Part shown: positions 32,951-33,004 of the stretch, piece by piece
Position numbering within the stretch: position 1 is the first letter of the stretch
Layout of the letters: each line of letters starts with the position of its first letter
DNA from: a bacterium
GTDB lineage: Bacteria > Patescibacteriota > Minisyncoccia > Phycocordibacterales > Phycocordibacteraceae
Assembly (NCBI GenBank): GCA_023269085.1
Contig: JAHFML010000004.1
Location: forward strand, 1 to 33,004
DNA: 33,004 bases
Direction of reading: 5' to 3'
Position numbers and translations under genes: made by a program
Notes under the pieces: model-generated
The model's database searches: none
Told to the model about the DNA's origin: nothing
The model's input: only the letters and a program-made list of their open reading frames with translations

Positions 32951-33004
32951 GTTTTCGATACAATTAGAGAATCGAATCCCTAATTGATGCTCACCATGCC
33001 TAAA

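Noticed and set aside
32743-32967. 74-aa plus-strand ORF with Phe-rich stretch
   Set aside because: Phe run comes from a pyrimidine-rich tract; the ORF runs into a terminator hairpin and has no SD.

Overview
GC-rich bacterial chromosomal window, most consistent with a Patescibacteria/CPR (Parcubacteria-like) genome; this lineage is inferred from gene content and style, not from a search. It is mainly housekeeping: dnaJ, an ABC exporter, five aminoacyl-tRNA synthetases (tyrS, trpS, archaeal-type aspS, gltX, cysS), tRNA-Tyr directly after tyrS, scpA/scpB, a peptidoglycan/division block (D,D-carboxypeptidase, mraY, ftsW, murG), an M23 peptidase, rpmA, rplI, a ctpA-like S41 protease, a corA-like transporter, dnaB, recR, a DEAD-box helicase, rplU and two divergent toxin-antitoxin pairs. 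Small orphan genes lie between these blocks, several with their own Shine-Dalgarno and terminator. Main observations: (1) a candidate free-standing structured ncRNA of about 125 nt between scpA and scpB, with sigma70-like promoter, 16-bp closing stem, rod-like fold and intrinsic terminator; (2) perfect palindromes inside the tyrS and gltX coding sequences that look like in-frame insertions, recalling Rickettsia palindromic elements; (3) -10 boxes 6-8 nt upstream of ATG at many housekeeping genes (leaderless transcription), while small accessory genes have long leaders, strong SDs and terminators; (4) a 32-bp back-to-back bidirectional promoter between ctpA and corA; (5) two related tiny one-TM proteins missed by the ORF track; (6) a cognate tyrS/tRNA-Tyr pair where the tRNA's -35 box is the end of tyrS. 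No CRISPR array, rRNA, transposase or phage gene was seen.
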